From Mesorhizobium japonicum MAFF 303099 (GTDB taxonomy: Bacteria; Pseudomonadota; Alphaproteobacteria; Rhizobiales; Rhizobiaceae): a stretch of DNA of 64,000 bases. The position numbers and the translations under genes were made by a program. The notes beneath the pieces are model-generated. The model was not told where the DNA came from, made no database searches, and was given only the letters and a program-made list of their open reading frames with translations. Within the stretch, counting starts at the first letter, position 1. Each line of letters begins with the position of its first letter. Below, in pieces: positions 24,986-34,359 of this stretch. The stretch is from positions 2,046,001-2,110,000 of the forward strand of contig NC_002678.2 of the NCBI RefSeq assembly GCF_000009625.1, given 5' to 3'.

Positions 24986-25780
24986 ATGACTCGATTTGCA
25001 AGCCCGGTCTCGGCGCTTATCATCTGCGTGAACGAGGCCGATATGATCGGCCCGTGCCTGGAAAGCATCGACTTCTGCGCCGAGATCATCATCGTCGATT
25101 CCGGTTCGACGGATGGCACGATCGAATGCGTGAAAAGCTACATCGCCAAGGGCTACCCGATAAGGCTCTTGCACAATGACTGGCCGGGGTTTCCCCGTCA
25201 GCGGCAATTCTCGCTCGACCACGCAACCCAGCCCTGGTGCCTCTCGATCGACCCGGACGAGCGCGTCGACGACCAGTTGCGGCAGTCGATCGTGGCCATC
25301 ACGCAGGCCGCCGACGACAAGATCAGCGGCTGGTACATCCGCCGCCGCGATTGGCTGAAAGGCTACGGCTATGCGCACCGCTGGGTGCTGCACAACAGGC
25401 TGATGCGGCTTTTCCGCCGGGAAGGTGCCACCATCGATCTCACCGCGCGGGTGCACGAAGCCTTCCAGGTGCCGGGCGAGACCGGTACGGTCGAAGACGG
25501 TGTGCTGCTGCATCGTCGTGAAATATCGGTCGAGGAGGATCTTGCCCGGGCCAACGCCTATTCCAGCCTCAAGGCCGTCACGCTGGTCGAGAAGGGCAAG
25601 AAGCCCGGCCTGGTGCGGCTGGTGCTGTCGCCGTTGGGCAACTTCCTGAAATTCTACCTGGCCAAGCGCTATTTCCTGTGCGGCCGGCACGGCTTCGTCT
25701 ACTCGATGTCGGTGATGATCTATTCCTTCGCCACGGAGGCAAAGCTCTACGAAGCCTCGGAACGCGACGATCCCGTGTGA
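24986..25780 (+). CDS. Family 2 glycosyltransferase, LPS core type (WaaE/LgtF-like)
   Basis: 264 residues with a GT-A fold: N-terminal LIICVNEADMIGPCLESI, the nucleotide-sugar acidic motif VDSGSTDGT and the DxD-like SIDPDERVDD. The block WYIRRRDWLKG-Y-G-Y and R-L-M-R-L-F-R-R-E-G followed by V-H-E matches the WaaE/KdtX/LgtF branch, which adds a glucose or similar residue to inner-core heptose. AAGGGGA precedes the ATG. Ends 15 bp before the convergent gmhB. The neighbourhood of heptose genes supports an LPS-core role; the donor and acceptor are not known. Confidence 0.85.
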   Translation: MTRFASPVSALIICVNEADMIGPCLESIDFCAEIIIVDSGSTDGTIECVKSYIAKGYPIRLLHNDWPGFPRQRQFSLDHATQPWCLSIDPDERVDDQLRQSIVAITQAADDKISGWYIRRRDWLKGYGYAHRWVLHNRLMRLFRREGATIDLTARVHEAFQVPGETGTVEDGVLLHRREISVEEDLARANAYSSLKAVTLVEKGKKPGLVRLVLSPLGNFLKFYLAKRYFLCGRHGFVYSMSVMIYSFATEAKLYEASERDDPV

Positions 25781-25795
25781 GCGGTCGGGCCTGGA

Positions 25796-26449
25796 TCAGG
25801 ACCTGTTGTCCCGGCCGAGCGTTTCAATGGCTGCGAGCAGGTCACCGAGCTCGCTGCTGTCCCGCAGGGGCCTGATGGCGAAGCCGGGCTGGACCGCCGC
25901 CTCGCCGTCGACCAGCCAGCCCTGTGCGAGACCGGCGCGCTTTCCCGCCTGCATGTCGGCAAGCTTGTCGCCGACGATCAGCGAGCGCTGGAGATCGAGA
26001 GCCAGGCGTTTGCCCGCCTCGACCAGCATGCCCGGATTGGGCTTGCGCATCGGATGATCCGGGATGGCGAGTGGCCCGACACCGGCCTCGTGATAGGCGC
26101 AGGCAAGCACCATGTCGACGAACACGCCCTCCTCGCGCAACAGCTCGAGCACGCGGCCATTCACCGCCGCAAAGGCGCTCCAGCCGAAATAACCGCGCGC
26201 GATGCCGGACTGGTTGGTGACCACGACAACCGGGATTCCCGCCCGGTTGGCGGTTGCGATCGCCGGTAGCATCTGCGGCCTGAGCACAATTTCGGCCGGG
26301 TCGCTGGGATAGTCGGTATCGACGTTGATGGTGCCGTCGCGGTCGAGGAACAGCGCCGGCAGGTGCGGCGGGAAAACCCGGCCGCCGATCCGCTCGATCC
26401 ACACGCCCGGCTCGGTCAGCGGGTGCGGCGTGCCCGTCTTGTCAGCCAT
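25796..26449 (-). CDS. gmhB: D-glycero-D-manno-heptose-1,7-bisphosphate 7-phosphatase
   Basis: 217 residues, HAD superfamily. Motif I is FLDRDGTIN (nucleophile and acid Asp), motif II VTNQSG, motif III Lys in RKPNPGML, motif IV VGDKLADM. It removes the 7-phosphate of heptose bisphosphate in ADP-heptose synthesis. The zinc-binding loop of E. coli GmhB (C-x-H ... C-x-C) is eroded: CAYHEAG keeps one Cys, but the C-x-C before RKP reads H-P-M. Its start overlaps the end of gmhA by eight bases. A ~30-residue N-terminal extension precedes the first strand. Confidence 0.88.
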   Translation of the reverse strand: MADKTGTPHPLTEPGVWIERIGGRVFPPHLPALFLDRDGTINVDTDYPSDPAEIVLRPQMLPAIATANRAGIPVVVVTNQSGIARGYFGWSAFAAVNGRVLELLREEGVFVDMVLACAYHEAGVGPLAIPDHPMRKPNPGMLVEAGKRLALDLQRSLIVGDKLADMQAGKRAGLAQGWLVDGEAAVQPGFAIRPLRDSSELGDLLAAIETLGRDNRS

Positions 26450-27014
26450 TCGACAGGCGCGCTTCGACCACTTCGCAGAGATGATGGTAGAGGCACAGAT
26501 GCCCCTGCTGGATGATCGGCGTCGAGGTCGATGGCACGTTGAGCAGGATGTCGCACAGCGGCTTGAGTTTGCCGCCGGTGTCGCCGGTCAGGCCGATCAC
26601 CGTCATGTCCATCATCCGCGCCTGTTCGGCGGCGGCGAGGATGCTCGGCGAATTGCCGCTGGTCGAGATCGCCAGGAGCACGCCTCCGGCCGTGCCATGC
26701 GCCTCGACCTGGCGCGAGAACACCGTGTCGAAGCCGTAATCATTGCCCCAGGCCGTCAGCACCGCTGCATTGGCCGGCAGCGCGATGACATTGTAGGCCT
26801 TGCGCTCCTTGAGGAAGCGGCCGACCAATTCGCCGGCTATATGGATGGCGTCGCTCGCCGAACCGCCATTGCCGGCGATCAGCAAGGCCTTACCCGACGA
26901 GAGCGCCGTCACCACGGCGCTCGCCGCCCGCTCCATCTCGCCGGTCAGGTCACGCTCGACCATCGCCGTGATCGCGGCCGCCGAGCGGACCAGATAGTCG
27001 TTCAGTTCAGACAT
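26442..27014 (-). CDS. gmhA: Sedoheptulose-7-phosphate isomerase
   Basis: 190 residues, SIS domain. It converts sedoheptulose 7-phosphate to D-glycero-D-manno-heptose 7-phosphate, the first step of ADP-heptose synthesis, as a tetramer. Visible are the phosphate-binding GNGGSASDAIHIAGELVGRF, the second loop STSGNSPSIL, and the catalytic His region IIQQGHLCLYHHLCE. GAGG precedes the ATG. It lies seven bases after hldE and overlaps gmhB, a three-gene operon. Confidence 0.93.
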   Translation of the reverse strand: MSELNDYLVRSAAAITAMVERDLTGEMERAASAVVTALSSGKALLIAGNGGSASDAIHIAGELVGRFLKERKAYNVIALPANAAVLTAWGNDYGFDTVFSRQVEAHGTAGGVLLAISTSGNSPSILAAAEQARMMDMTVIGLTGDTGGKLKPLCDILLNVPSTSTPIIQQGHLCLYHHLCEVVEARLSNG

Positions 27015-27021
27015 CAAAACC

Positions 27022-28512
27022 TCAGCTTGTAGAGCCGGCGCGCAATTTGCCGATTGTGCCGGTGGTGCTCTTGCCGGCGACGAGATCGACCAGCACGACG
27101 CGCCCACCGGCCTTCTGCACGACGTCGGCGCCGACCACGGTGTCGATCGTATAATCCGCGCCCTTGACCAGGATATCGGGCAGCAGCGCCTCGATCAGCG
27201 CCAGCGGCGTATCCTCCTCGAAGACAACGACGGCATCGACCGAGGCAAGCGCGGCAAGCACGCAGGCACGATCATGCTGGTCGTTGACCGGGCGGCCCGG
27301 GCCTTTCAGCCGCCGCACCGAGGCGTCGCTGTTGAGGCCGAGCACCAGCCGGTCGCACTGGCTGCGCGCCGCGTGCAGCAGGCTGACATGGCCGGCATGC
27401 AATATGTCGAAGCAGCCATTGGTGAAGCCGACGCTGAGGCCTTCTTCCTTCCAGGCCGCCACCATGCGCGCGGCCGACGAGGCATCGAGGATGGCGTCCT
27501 TGTGGGCGGTCGGTCCATGCGAGCGAAACAGCGCGCCGGTAAGCTCCTCGACCGTCAGCCGCGCGGTGCCGCGTTTTCCCACCACGACGCCGCCGGCGGC
27601 ATTGGCGATCGAGGCCGCCGCGACGGGATCGGCCCCCGAGGCTAGCGCCAGCGCGAACGTCGCGATGACCGTGTCGCCGGCGCCAGAGACGTCGAACACT
27701 TCGCGCGCCTGGGTGGCGATGTGGCGCGCCTCGTCAGGGCCGACCACGCTCATGCCCTTTTCGCTGCGCGTGGCGACGACGAAGTCGAAACCATGCGCCG
27801 AAATCAGTTCGCGCGCCGCGGCCACGATCTCGTCATCGGCGAACACGGCATGGCCGACGGCCTCGCCAAGTTCCTTGCGGTTGGGGGTGATGGCGGTCGC
27901 GCCGGCATAGCGCGCATAATCGCGGCCCTTGGGATCGACCAGCACCGGCTTGCCGGCCTCGCGGCAGATGGCGATGAGTTCGGCGGCAACGCCGTCGAGC
28001 AGGATGCCCTTGCCGTAGTCGGACAGGATGACGATCTCGGCCCCCGCCAGTGCGGCACGGAAATGCCGGATCAGCCCTGCCCGCTCCGTCTCGTCCAATG
28101 GTTTGATCTCTTCCTCGTCGAAGCGCAACACCTGCTGATTGAGCGCGCTGAAGCGGCTCTTCGACGACGTCATGCGGCCGCGCTGCTGCGAAAGCCCCGC
28201 TGTCTCGGCTCCAAGCTCGGCGAGCATGCGCACCAGGCTGTCGCCGGCGGTGTCCGTGCCGATCACCGAAACCGGGATGGCCCGCGCGCCAAGCGAGACG
28301 ATGTTGGCCACGACATTGCCGGCGCCGCCCATGGCCGAGGTTTCGCCGCGCCCATGCAGCACAGGGATCGGCGCCTCAGGCGAAATCCGCTCGATGACGC
28401 CGTTGACGAAGCGGTCGAGGATAAGGTCGCCGACCACCAGCACGGTGACGCCGCCAAAGCGGGCAATGGCGCGGTGCAGGGGTTCGGGAGAAGGCGGATT
28501 GTGCTTGATCAT
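27022..28512 (-). CDS. hldE: Bifunctional heptose-7-phosphate kinase / heptose-1-phosphate adenylyltransferase
   Basis: 496 residues, full length for a fused HldE. Residues ~1-330 are a PfkB-type kinase (GGAGNVVANI, D-P-K-G-R-D-Y, anion hole DVSGAGDTVIA). Residues ~350-496 are a nucleotidylyltransferase (FTNGCFDILHAGHV with HxGH-like motif, L-N-S-D-A-S-V-R-R-L-K-G). It makes heptose 1,7-bisphosphate and later ADP-D-glycero-D-manno-heptose. First gene of hldE-gmhA-gmhB on the minus strand. Confidence 0.95.
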   Translation of the reverse strand: MIKHNPPSPEPLHRAIARFGGVTVLVVGDLILDRFVNGVIERISPEAPIPVLHGRGETSAMGGAGNVVANIVSLGARAIPVSVIGTDTAGDSLVRMLAELGAETAGLSQQRGRMTSSKSRFSALNQQVLRFDEEEIKPLDETERAGLIRHFRAALAGAEIVILSDYGKGILLDGVAAELIAICREAGKPVLVDPKGRDYARYAGATAITPNRKELGEAVGHAVFADDEIVAAARELISAHGFDFVVATRSEKGMSVVGPDEARHIATQAREVFDVSGAGDTVIATFALALASGADPVAAASIANAAGGVVVGKRGTARLTVEELTGALFRSHGPTAHKDAILDASSAARMVAAWKEEGLSVGFTNGCFDILHAGHVSLLHAARSQCDRLVLGLNSDASVRRLKGPGRPVNDQHDRACVLAALASVDAVVVFEEDTPLALIEALLPDILVKGADYTIDTVVGADVVQKAGGRVVLVDLVAGKSTTGTIGKLRAGSTS

Positions 28513-28626
28513 ATCACTGGCAACGCGCGGGGAAAAACAGTCGCTGAAACATATAGGGTGTCGGCTGGCGGACGTTCATGCCTGCCGATATACCGCAATT
28601 CGAACCGGCGCAACGGCCGCGCCGCG

Positions 28627-29259
28627 TCAGCTCTTCTGCAGGGCAACGTGGACGCCGAGCCCGACCAGCACCGCCCCGCCTGCCCGCTGCATCACCCGCT
28701 GCGCCCGGCTCGAACGCCGCAGCCGGCTGATCACGAGGCCGGCGAGGAACACGCAGACAATGTCGGCCGAGGAGAACATCAGATTGACGATGGTGCCCAG
28801 CACCACGAATTGCAGCCACACCGGCAAGGCCGCCGAGGCGTCGATAAACTGCGGCAGGAACGCCATGAAGAAGATCGCGGTTTTCGGATTGAGCACTTCG
28901 ACGGTGATGCTCTCGAAAAAGGCGCGGCGGGCCGATTTCCGTTCAATCGCAGGCAGCGCCACGTCGCCCTCGACGCGCTTGCGAAACAGCGAGACACCGA
29001 GCCAGATCAGATAGAGCGCACCGATCAGCTTGACCGCCATGTAGAGCGGCGGCACGGCATGGAACAACACCGACAGGCCGGCGGCGGCGGCAAAGACATG
29101 CACATAACCGCCGAGATGGATGCCAAGTGCTGCCGTCAGTCCCGACCACCGCCCACGCGCCAGCGTCTGCGCGGCGGCATAGAGCATGGCCGGACCGGGG
29201 ATATAGGCGAAGATCGCCGTGGTGGCGAAAAACGCAATGAGCAGTTCGGTCGACGGCAT
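28627..29259 (-). CDS. LysE family translocator (RhtB-like)
   Basis: 210 residues with six predicted membrane helices and the family N-terminal signature YIPGPAMLYAAAQTLARGR-x-S-G. The internal F-F-E-S-I-T-V-E-V-L-N-P-K-T-A-I-F-F segment is typical of RhtB/LysE amino-acid or homoserine-lactone exporters. AAGGGA lies upstream of the ATG. It separates the two heptose operons and is divergent from hldD (132 bp); no functional tie to LPS is evident. Confidence 0.9.
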   Translation of the reverse strand: MPSTELLIAFFATTAIFAYIPGPAMLYAAAQTLARGRWSGLTAALGIHLGGYVHVFAAAAGLSVLFHAVPPLYMAVKLIGALYLIWLGVSLFRKRVEGDVALPAIERKSARRAFFESITVEVLNPKTAIFFMAFLPQFIDASAALPVWLQFVVLGTIVNLMFSSADIVCVFLAGLVISRLRRSSRAQRVMQRAGGAVLVGLGVHVALQKS

Positions 29260-29391
29260 TTTCTGTCCCTTATGATCGATGCTGACTGAGCGGAAGCTTT
29301 GCGGCGCCGCTGTGACGCCTGCACCTGCTTTGTCGACAGCCCGGCTGGCCTCCCTTATAAGGACCGGAATCGCAAGCAACCAGAGGCCTTC

Positions 29392-30342
29392 ATGATCATC
29401 GTCACGGGCGGCGCCGGCATGATCGGCTCCAACATCGTCGCCGCGCTCAATGCCGAGGGCCATGACGACATCCTGGTCGTCGATGATCTCACCGACGGCC
29501 ACAAGATCGCCAATCTCGCCGATCTCAGCATTGCCGACTATCTCGACAAGGACGATTTTCTAACCCGCATCGAGGCCGGGGCGCTCGGCCGCATCGAGGC
29601 CGTCTTCCACCAGGGCGCCTGCTCAACCACCACCGAGTGGAACGGCAAGTTCATGATGGAGGTGAATTTTGCTTATTCAAAGCGGCTGCTGCATGCCTGC
29701 CAGGCGCCGCGCGTGCCCTTCCTCTACGCCTCCTCGGCTTCTGTCTATGGCGGCGGTTCGGAGTTTCGCGAGGAGCCGGCGCTGGAGCGGCCGCTCAATG
29801 TCTATGCCTATTCGAAGAAACTGTTCGACGACTATGTCAGGCGCACCGTCTTCGACACCGATCACTCGCAGGTCGCCGGCCTGCGCTATTTCAACGTCTA
29901 CGGCCCGCGAGAGGCCCACAAGGGCGCCATGGCCTCGGTCGCCTTCCATCTGTTCAACCAGGTCGAGCGTGGCGAGAATCCGAGACTGTTCGGCGCCTAT
30001 GACGGTTTCGGCCCCGGCGAACAGAGCCGCGACTTCATCCATGTCGGCGACGTCGCCGACGTCAATCTGTGGCTCTGGAAGCGAGGATCGAGCGGCATCT
30101 TCAACTGCGGCACCGGCCGCGCCCAGCCGTTCCGCGCCATCGCCGAAACCGTCATCGACACGCTGGGCAAGGGCGAGATCGAGTTCATCCCCTTCCCCGA
30201 CCACCTCAAGGGCAGCTACCAGAGCTTCACGCAAGCTGATATGTCCCGTTTGCGCGCGGCCGGGTATAATGGCCAGTTCCGGACAGTGGAAACCGGTGTC
30301 AGAGACTATGTCGAATGGCTGAAAGCCCAACGATCCTCGTGA
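29392..30342 (+). CDS. hldD: ADP-glyceromanno-heptose 6-epimerase
   Basis: 316 residues, extended SDR. The Rossmann motif is GGAGMIG (6-12), and the catalytic Tyr-x3-Lys is in [15 protein letters not shown]. The conserved [14 protein letters not shown] and [19 protein letters not shown] blocks are diagnostic for HldD. It converts ADP-D,D-heptose to ADP-L,D-heptose, the last step of precursor synthesis. The reading frame overlaps waaF by 28 bases, so hldD-waaF-waaC form a tightly packed operon. Confidence 0.95.
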
Positions 30343-31322
30343 TCGGCCCACGCTGGGTGGGCGACATGGTGATGGCGCAGTGCCTGTTCTCGGCGCTGAA
30401 GGAACTCTATCCCAACGCCGCCATCGACGTGCTGGCACCGGCCTGGGCGGCGCCGCTGGTCAAGCGTATGCCCGAGATCCGCCAGCAGATCGACTTGCCG
30501 CTGAAGCCCGGCGCGCTCGAATTCACCATTCGCCGCCGCTTCGGCCGTCTGCTGCGCGGCCGCTACGACATGGCCTATGTCCTGCCAGGTAGCTGGAAAT
30601 CGGCGCTGATCCCGTTCTTTGCCCGCATTCCGCGCCGTTTCGGCCATCTGCGCGAGATGCGCTACGGCCTTTTGACCGACATCGTGCCGTTGCCGGACGC
30701 CGTGAAACGGCGCACAGCGCAGGCCTATTTCAGTCTCGCCAAGGGCGGCAGTTTTCGCGCGCCCCATCTGACCGTGGATGCCGGAAACCAGGCCGCCCTG
30801 CTGGACCGTTTCGGGCTGGCGCCGCGGAAATTCGCGGCTCTGATGCCTGGCGCCGAATTCGGTCCGGCCAAGCGCTGGCCGAGCGAAAGCTATGCCGGCC
30901 TTGCCCGCAAGTTCATGGATAAGGGATTGAAGGTCGCCCTGTTCGGTTCGAAGAACGACCGCGATGTCACCGCTGAGATCACGGCCCTTGCCCCCGGCGT
31001 CGTCGACCTAGCCGGCCAGACACGGCTGGAGGACGCCATCGACCTGATAGCGGCGGCAAGGCTGGCGGTCTCCAACGACAGCGGGCTGATGCATGTCGCG
31101 GCGGGCGTCGGTACGCCGATCGTTGCCGTCTACGGCTCGACCTCGCCCGAAAACACGCCGCCGCTGGCGGAACGGCGCGAGCTGGTCTGGCTGCACCTCT
31201 CCTGCTCGCCCTGCCACCAGAAGGTCTGCCCGCTCGGCCATCTCAACTGCCTGAAGACATTGGAAGTCGGCCAAGTCGCTACAGCGGCGGAGCGACTGCT
31301 GGAACTCCCGGCCACGGCATGA
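30315..31322 (+). CDS. waaF: ADP-heptose:LPS heptosyltransferase II
   Basis: 335 residues, GT9 family. N-terminal [19 protein letters not shown], the central [14 protein letters not shown] block, and the ADP-heptose-binding [28 protein letters not shown] with C-S-P-C at the C-terminus is a known WaaF feature. It adds the second heptose to the inner core at the cytoplasmic face of the inner membrane. It starts inside hldD and overlaps waaC by four bases (ATGA). Confidence 0.93.
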
Positions 31323-32293
31323 AGGTTCTGATCGTCAAGACATCGTCCATGGGCGATGTCATCCACACCTTTCCGGCCGTCGAGGATGCCAGCCTGCACC
31401 GGCCGGACATTTCCTTCGACTGGTGCGTCGAGGAGGCGTTTGCCGGCATTGTCGCCCTGCACCCGGCGATCGCTGGGATTCACACGGTGGCGATCCGGCG
31501 CTGGCGCAAGGCGCTGTTCAACGGCGGAACCTGGCGTGAGGCGGCCGCGCTGCGCCGAACCTTGCGCGAATGCCGCTTCGATCTGGTCATCGACGCACAG
31601 GGTCTGCTGAAATCGGCCCTGGTGGCGCGGCAGGCGCGCGCACCGATCGCCGGCTTCGACCGGTCGAGTGCACGCGAACCCTCTGCGACCCTGTTCTACG
31701 ACGTCACCTACGGCGTGCCGCGCAACCTGCACGCCATCGAGCGGACGCGGCGGCTGTTCGGGCTGGCGCTTGGCTACCAGCCCGATCTGTCGACGCTCGC
31801 TTCAGGCATCGTGCCACCACCCGGTGCTCTCGCCGGCATCACCGGAAAGACCGCCTTCCTGTTGCACGGCACCAGCCGCGAGGACAAGAAATGGCCTGTT
31901 GAAGACTGGATCGGAACCGCCCGCCTGCTGGTCGAGCGCGGCATGACCCCGGTCACCACCTGGTCGAACGAACGTGAGAAGTCTGTTGCCGAAGCCATCG
32001 CCAGGGCCGTGCCGTCCACGGTCGTGGTGCCAAAATCGCCGCTGGCCGACATCGCCGCCATCCTCGGACGCTCGACGCTGGTCATCGGCGCCGACACCGG
32101 CCTGACCCACCTCGCCAGCGCCTTCGGCCTGCCGACGGTTGCTGTATTTTTGGCGACGGAGCCGGGTTTGACCGGCCCGCGCGGGCCGTATGCGTCGACG
32201 CTGCTGGCCGTGCCTGGTGGACGTCTGACGCCGGCTGAGGTCGTGGCGGAGGCGGACAGCCTGCTTAATCTTAAATTGCAGGCGCCGGCTTAG
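31319..32293 (+). CDS. waaC: ADP-heptose:LPS heptosyltransferase I
   Basis: 324 residues, GT9. It begins [20 protein letters not shown], the classical WaaC start, and has LHGTSREDKKWPVEDW and GADTGLTHLASAFGLPTVAV in the donor-binding half. It transfers the first heptose to Kdo of the inner core. Translation is coupled to waaF. The TAG stop codon (32291-32293) is the first triplet of a palindromic repeat, which also ends the convergent greA gene. Confidence 0.93.
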   Translation: MKVLIVKTSSMGDVIHTFPAVEDASLHRPDISFDWCVEEAFAGIVALHPAIAGIHTVAIRRWRKALFNGGTWREAAALRRTLRECRFDLVIDAQGLLKSALVARQARAPIAGFDRSSAREPSATLFYDVTYGVPRNLHAIERTRRLFGLALGYQPDLSTLASGIVPPPGALAGITGKTAFLLHGTSREDKKWPVEDWIGTARLLVERGMTPVTTWSNEREKSVAEAIARAVPSTVVVPKSPLADIAAILGRSTLVIGADTGLTHLASAFGLPTVAVFLATEPGLTGPRGPYASTLLAVPGGRLTPAEVVAEADSLLNLKLQAPA

Positions 32294-32430
32294 GACCTTT
32301 TCAGAATTCGCTCTGGCGAGTCGAATAGCGTGGTTTTCGGGTCGCCCCGCGACGAGCGGAGCGTACTTTAAAGTACGTGAACACCGGAAGCGCAGAAACC
32401 GCGCCAGAGTAGAATTATTAAAAGGTCCTA
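32291..32430. repeat. 140-bp palindromic element supplying stop codons to both waaC and greA
   Basis: The left end TAGGACCTTTT at 32291 and the right end (TAGGACCTTTT read on minus from 32430) are identical over 11 bp, then diverge slightly and pair again through CTCTGGCG. Inside are the perfect palindrome CGTACTTTAAAGTACG and the segment ACACCGGAAGCGCAGAAAC shared with 21919-22064. The left TAG is the waaC stop and the right TAG is the greA stop, so the element exactly fills the convergent gap. It may also act as a bidirectional terminator. Confidence 0.8.
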
Positions 32431-32901
32431 GATGAACTGCACCTGGACGATCTCGTAACCCCTGGCACCGCCGGGCGCATTGACCTCGATGGCGTCGCCG
32501 ACTTCCTTGCCGATCAATGCGCGCGCGATCGGCGAGGAGATCGAGATGCGGCCGGATTTCACGTCGGCTTCCTGGTCGCCGACGATCTGGTAGGTCTTCT
32601 TTTCCTCGGTGTCCTCATCGACCAGCACGACGGTGGCGCCGAACTTGACCTTGTCGCCGCTGAGCTTGGTGACGTCGATCACCTCGGCGCGCGCGATCAG
32701 GTCCTCGAGCTCGTTGACACGGCCCTCATTGAGGCTCTGCGCCTCCTTGGCAGCGTGGTATTCGGCATTTTCGGACAGGTCGCCATGCGAGCGCGCCTCG
32801 GAGATCGCCTCGATGATGCGCGGCCGCTCTTCCTGCTGGCGCCAACGCAGTTCTTCCTTCAATGACGCGAACCCCTCGCCTGTCATCGGGACCTTGTTCA
32901 T
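32428..32901 (-). CDS. greA: Transcription elongation factor GreA
   Basis: 157 residues, standard for GreA. N-terminal coiled coil with the tip acidic pair in [20 protein letters not shown], and C-terminal FKBP-like domain ending with [18 protein letters not shown]. It enters the RNA polymerase secondary channel and stimulates cleavage of backtracked RNA. MNKVPMT is the normal start. Its TAG stop lies in the repeat shared with waaC. Confidence 0.95.
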   Translation of the reverse strand: MNKVPMTGEGFASLKEELRWRQQEERPRIIEAISEARSHGDLSENAEYHAAKEAQSLNEGRVNELEDLIARAEVIDVTKLSGDKVKFGATVVLVDEDTEEKKTYQIVGDQEADVKSGRISISSPIARALIGKEVGDAIEVNAPGGARGYEIVQVQFI

Positions 32902-33123
32902 GATGCCTGACCTTTCCTGCCGCCACCCCCGCGTTCCGGGGGAAGCCTTGTCGTTGGGTACAAAAAGAAAACGGTCCGGCAGCCTCGGGCTAACGGAACC
33001 GTTTCACCGCAATTTCCCCCAATATAGCAATCTTCGCGGGTTTTTCACGCCCAAAAATCGGTTTTGCAAAAATCATCCCCGCTTTCACCAGGGGAGGAGG
33101 CGGCTAATGAGGCGGGAGGCAAC

Positions 33124-33151
33124 AAAAAACGGCCGCGATCGCTCGCGGCCG
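33124..33151 (-). terminator. Rho-independent terminator of the TPR gene
   Basis: On the minus strand GGCCGCGA, loop GCGA, TCGCGGCC then TTTTTTG. It lies 25 bp after the stop of 33176-33715. Confidence 0.9.
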
Positions 33152-33175
33152 CTTCGATAAGCCCTGGGAGCCTGA

Positions 33176-33715
33176 TCAGCTCCGCATGAAATGATCGATC
33201 TGCTCGGACAGCATGCCGTATTCGCGCGAGCCCTTGCCCGTGCGCTTCTCGATTTCCATCAGCTGCTGCTGCGCGCCGGCGAGATCGCCGATCTGCAGAT
33301 GCGCCTCGCCGAGATATTCGCGCACCAGCGTGTAGTTCGGGTCGATGCGCAACGCTTCCTCGTAATAGCCGAGGCCGACGGTGACACGCCCGGAATGACG
33401 GTGCGAATAGCCGAGATAATTTAGGATGCGCGGATCCTGCTTGTTGGCGGCAAGGGTCAGCACCGAGATCGCCTCGTCATAGCGCCCGGCCATCGCCAGC
33501 GCATGGCCGGCATCATAGATGCTGTCGTCGTCCAGCATGCCTTCCTGGGGTGCGACGCACTTTTTCTTCTTCTTGTCCCAGACCTCTCCCTTCTTGCACT
33601 GGGTGACAGTCTGGTCGCTGCCACCACCGCTACTGCCGGCGGCGAATACCGGAACAGCCATGAACTGCAGAGCGAGAAGCGCGCTCGCCGCCTGGATCAG
33701 CACTCTTTTATGCAT
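33176..33715 (-). CDS. Exported tetratricopeptide-repeat protein
   Basis: 179 residues from the ATG preceded by AGGAGG. Signal peptide (basic head, then ASALLALQFMAVPVFAAG), a Cys-flanked lysine-rich linker (C-K-K-G-E-V-W-D-K-K-K-K-K-C), then about two and a half TPR units (DAGHALAMAGRYDEAISVLT; LGYYEEALRIDPNYTLVREY; LGEAHLQIGDLAGAQQQL). Probably a periplasmic protein-interaction factor. An in-frame start at 33799 lacks a site and would bury the signal peptide. The partner is unknown. Confidence 0.85.
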   Translation of the reverse strand: MHKRVLIQAASALLALQFMAVPVFAAGSSGGGSDQTVTQCKKGEVWDKKKKKCVAPQEGMLDDDSIYDAGHALAMAGRYDEAISVLTLAANKQDPRILNYLGYSHRHSGRVTVGLGYYEEALRIDPNYTLVREYLGEAHLQIGDLAGAQQQLMEIEKRTGKGSREYGMLSEQIDHFMRS

Positions 33716-33857
33716 TGAAGCCTCCTGGAGGGTTGAGAATGCAACACTAACGCCGCGTGCCGACTGTTTCATCCCGAAAAAAATAGTCTGGGAGAACATC
33801 AGGTGACGGATGCCCGAAATCCGCTATCATCCGGCAAACGACTGACGGAGGCGGCCC

Positions 33858-34283
33858 GTGCAGCAGCGGCTTGAAAAGGACTGGGACCTTACTATCGGCC
33901 CCGACACCGTGCGCCTATTCATCCTCAAGGCCAAGGCGCTGAGTGCCGCCGTCAACGAGGACTACGCCGACGGCGCCGAACACGAGATCGAGTTCGACGG
34001 CGACACGCACGACAATCATCACCATGACGGCCTTGCCGAGGAAAGTTCGGAAAACCTGACCGAGGAAGAACTGCGCGAGCTGATCGACGACCTCAATGTC
34101 GATGAAGCCGCCGAACTGATCGCGCTCGCCTGGGTCGGCCGCGGCGACTACGACGCCGCGGAATGGGTGGATGCCGTGACGGCGGCGCGCGAGCGCGCCA
34201 ACAAGCGCACGGCCAAGTACCTGCTTGGCATGCCGCTGCTCGCCGACTGGCTGGAGGAAGGCCTCGAAGCGATCGGCGCGTAA
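33858..34283 (+). CDS. DUF3775 family protein
   Basis: 141 residues with the N-terminal LTIGPDTVRLFILKAKALSA, an acidic His-rich stretch (D-T-H-D-N-H-H-H-D-G) and ELIDDLNVDEAAELIALAWV, then GRGDYDAAEW, recognised as the alphaproteobacterial DUF3775 family. It starts at GTG with GGAGG eight bases upstream. Cytoplasmic, very acidic, function unknown. The following extensin-like gene starts 76 bp after its stop. Confidence 0.85.
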   Translation: MQQRLEKDWDLTIGPDTVRLFILKAKALSAAVNEDYADGAEHEIEFDGDTHDNHHHDGLAEESSENLTEEELRELIDDLNVDEAAELIALAWVGRGDYDAAEWVDAVTAARERANKRTAKYLLGMPLLADWLEEGLEAIGA

Positions 34284-34359
34284 CGCCGCGGTAACCGATT
34301 GTGATCGGAGGAAAGCGTCCGTCCAGGCAACTTCGGCATGCCGGCGCCGTTTCGGAGCG

